A stretch of DNA of 13,350 nucleotides from Bacteroidota bacterium (GTDB lineage Bacteria; Bacteroidota; Bacteroidia; Flavobacteriales_F; PHOS-HE28). Below the pieces are notes generated by a model that was not told the origin of the DNA, ran no database searches, and worked only from the letters and a program-made list of their open reading frames with translations. Positions within the stretch are counted from its first letter, which is position 1. The number at the start of each line of letters is the position of its first letter. This document shows positions 13,322 to 13,350 of this stretch, in pieces. The stretch covers positions 1 to 13,350 of the forward strand of contig JAEZDL010000010.1 in the NCBI GenBank assembly GCA_023418095.1, read 5' to 3'. The position numbers and the translations under genes are program-made.

Positions 13322-13350
13322 GCGGCCCGCGGTAGCGGGCCGCTTTTGTT
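13322..13350 (+). terminator. Intrinsic terminator of hppA
   Basis: GCGGCCCGC (13322-13330) and GCGGGCCGC (13335-13343) form a perfect 9-bp GC stem around the loop GGTA, followed by TTTTGTT (13344-13350). It lies 23 nt after the hppA stop and is the only textbook terminator in the window. Confidence 0.9.

Noticed and set aside
1..13350. CRISPR array, toxin-antitoxin pair, phage-defence or biosynthetic cluster
   Set aside because: No regularly spaced repeats, no small paired genes and no nuclease, transposase or synthase modules were seen; the genes are mostly housekeeping.

Overview
The window looks like ordinary chromosomal DNA from a Bacteroidota bacterium, most likely a GC-rich member of the Flavobacteriales. 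Four things point there: upstream boxes of the Bacteroidota form TAnnTTTG instead of E. coli-type -35/-10 promoters and purine-rich Shine-Dalgarno sites; a lipoprotein with a Bacteroidota-style surface export signal after its lipid-carrying Cys; the gene order etfB-etfA-bifunctional nuclease close to thyA-folA, which I remember from flavobacterial genomes; and a K+-dependent membrane pyrophosphatase of the type I associate with flavobacteria. There are no rRNA or tRNA genes, CRISPR arrays, transposase genes or phage genes.

Layout. Positions 1-158 (minus) hold the N-terminus of a membrane protein cut by the window edge. Positions 159-360 are non-coding with strong hairpins. Positions 361-3950 (minus) look like one operon: clc (Cl-/H+ antiporter), thyA, folA and a surface lipoprotein. 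The thyA/folA junction is an ATGA overlap and the other gaps are 16 and 35 bp. An AI-2E/PerM-family permease diverges from clc (4077-5288, plus) and meets a bifunctional-nuclease gene tail to tail (5294-5881, minus). Then come etfA and etfB (6019-7782, minus). Divergent from etfB are a lipoprotein of unknown function and a YihY/BrkB-family membrane protein (7977-9659, plus). Last are pdhB (9879-10862, plus) and hppA (11073-13298, plus), the latter followed by a clean intrinsic terminator.

How the genes fit together. thyA and folA form the dTMP/tetrahydrofolate cycle. etfBA passes electrons from acyl-CoA and similar dehydrogenases toward the quinone pool. pdhB is half of the E1 enzyme that feeds acetyl-CoA to the TCA cycle; its E1-alpha and E2 partners are elsewhere. 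The pyrophosphatase recovers PPi energy as an ion gradient. clc, the AI-2E permease and YihY are envelope transport-type proteins.

I found no new multi-gene system. The points most worth checking are a shared extended promoter motif (TAnnTTTG directly followed by CGGCC) at three genes, with a near copy at clc; a relocated ion-gate glutamate in the pyrophosphatase; two hairpin-rich intergenic elements that may belong to one repeat family; TTCAACCT-rich spacers; and strong over-representation of GATC.
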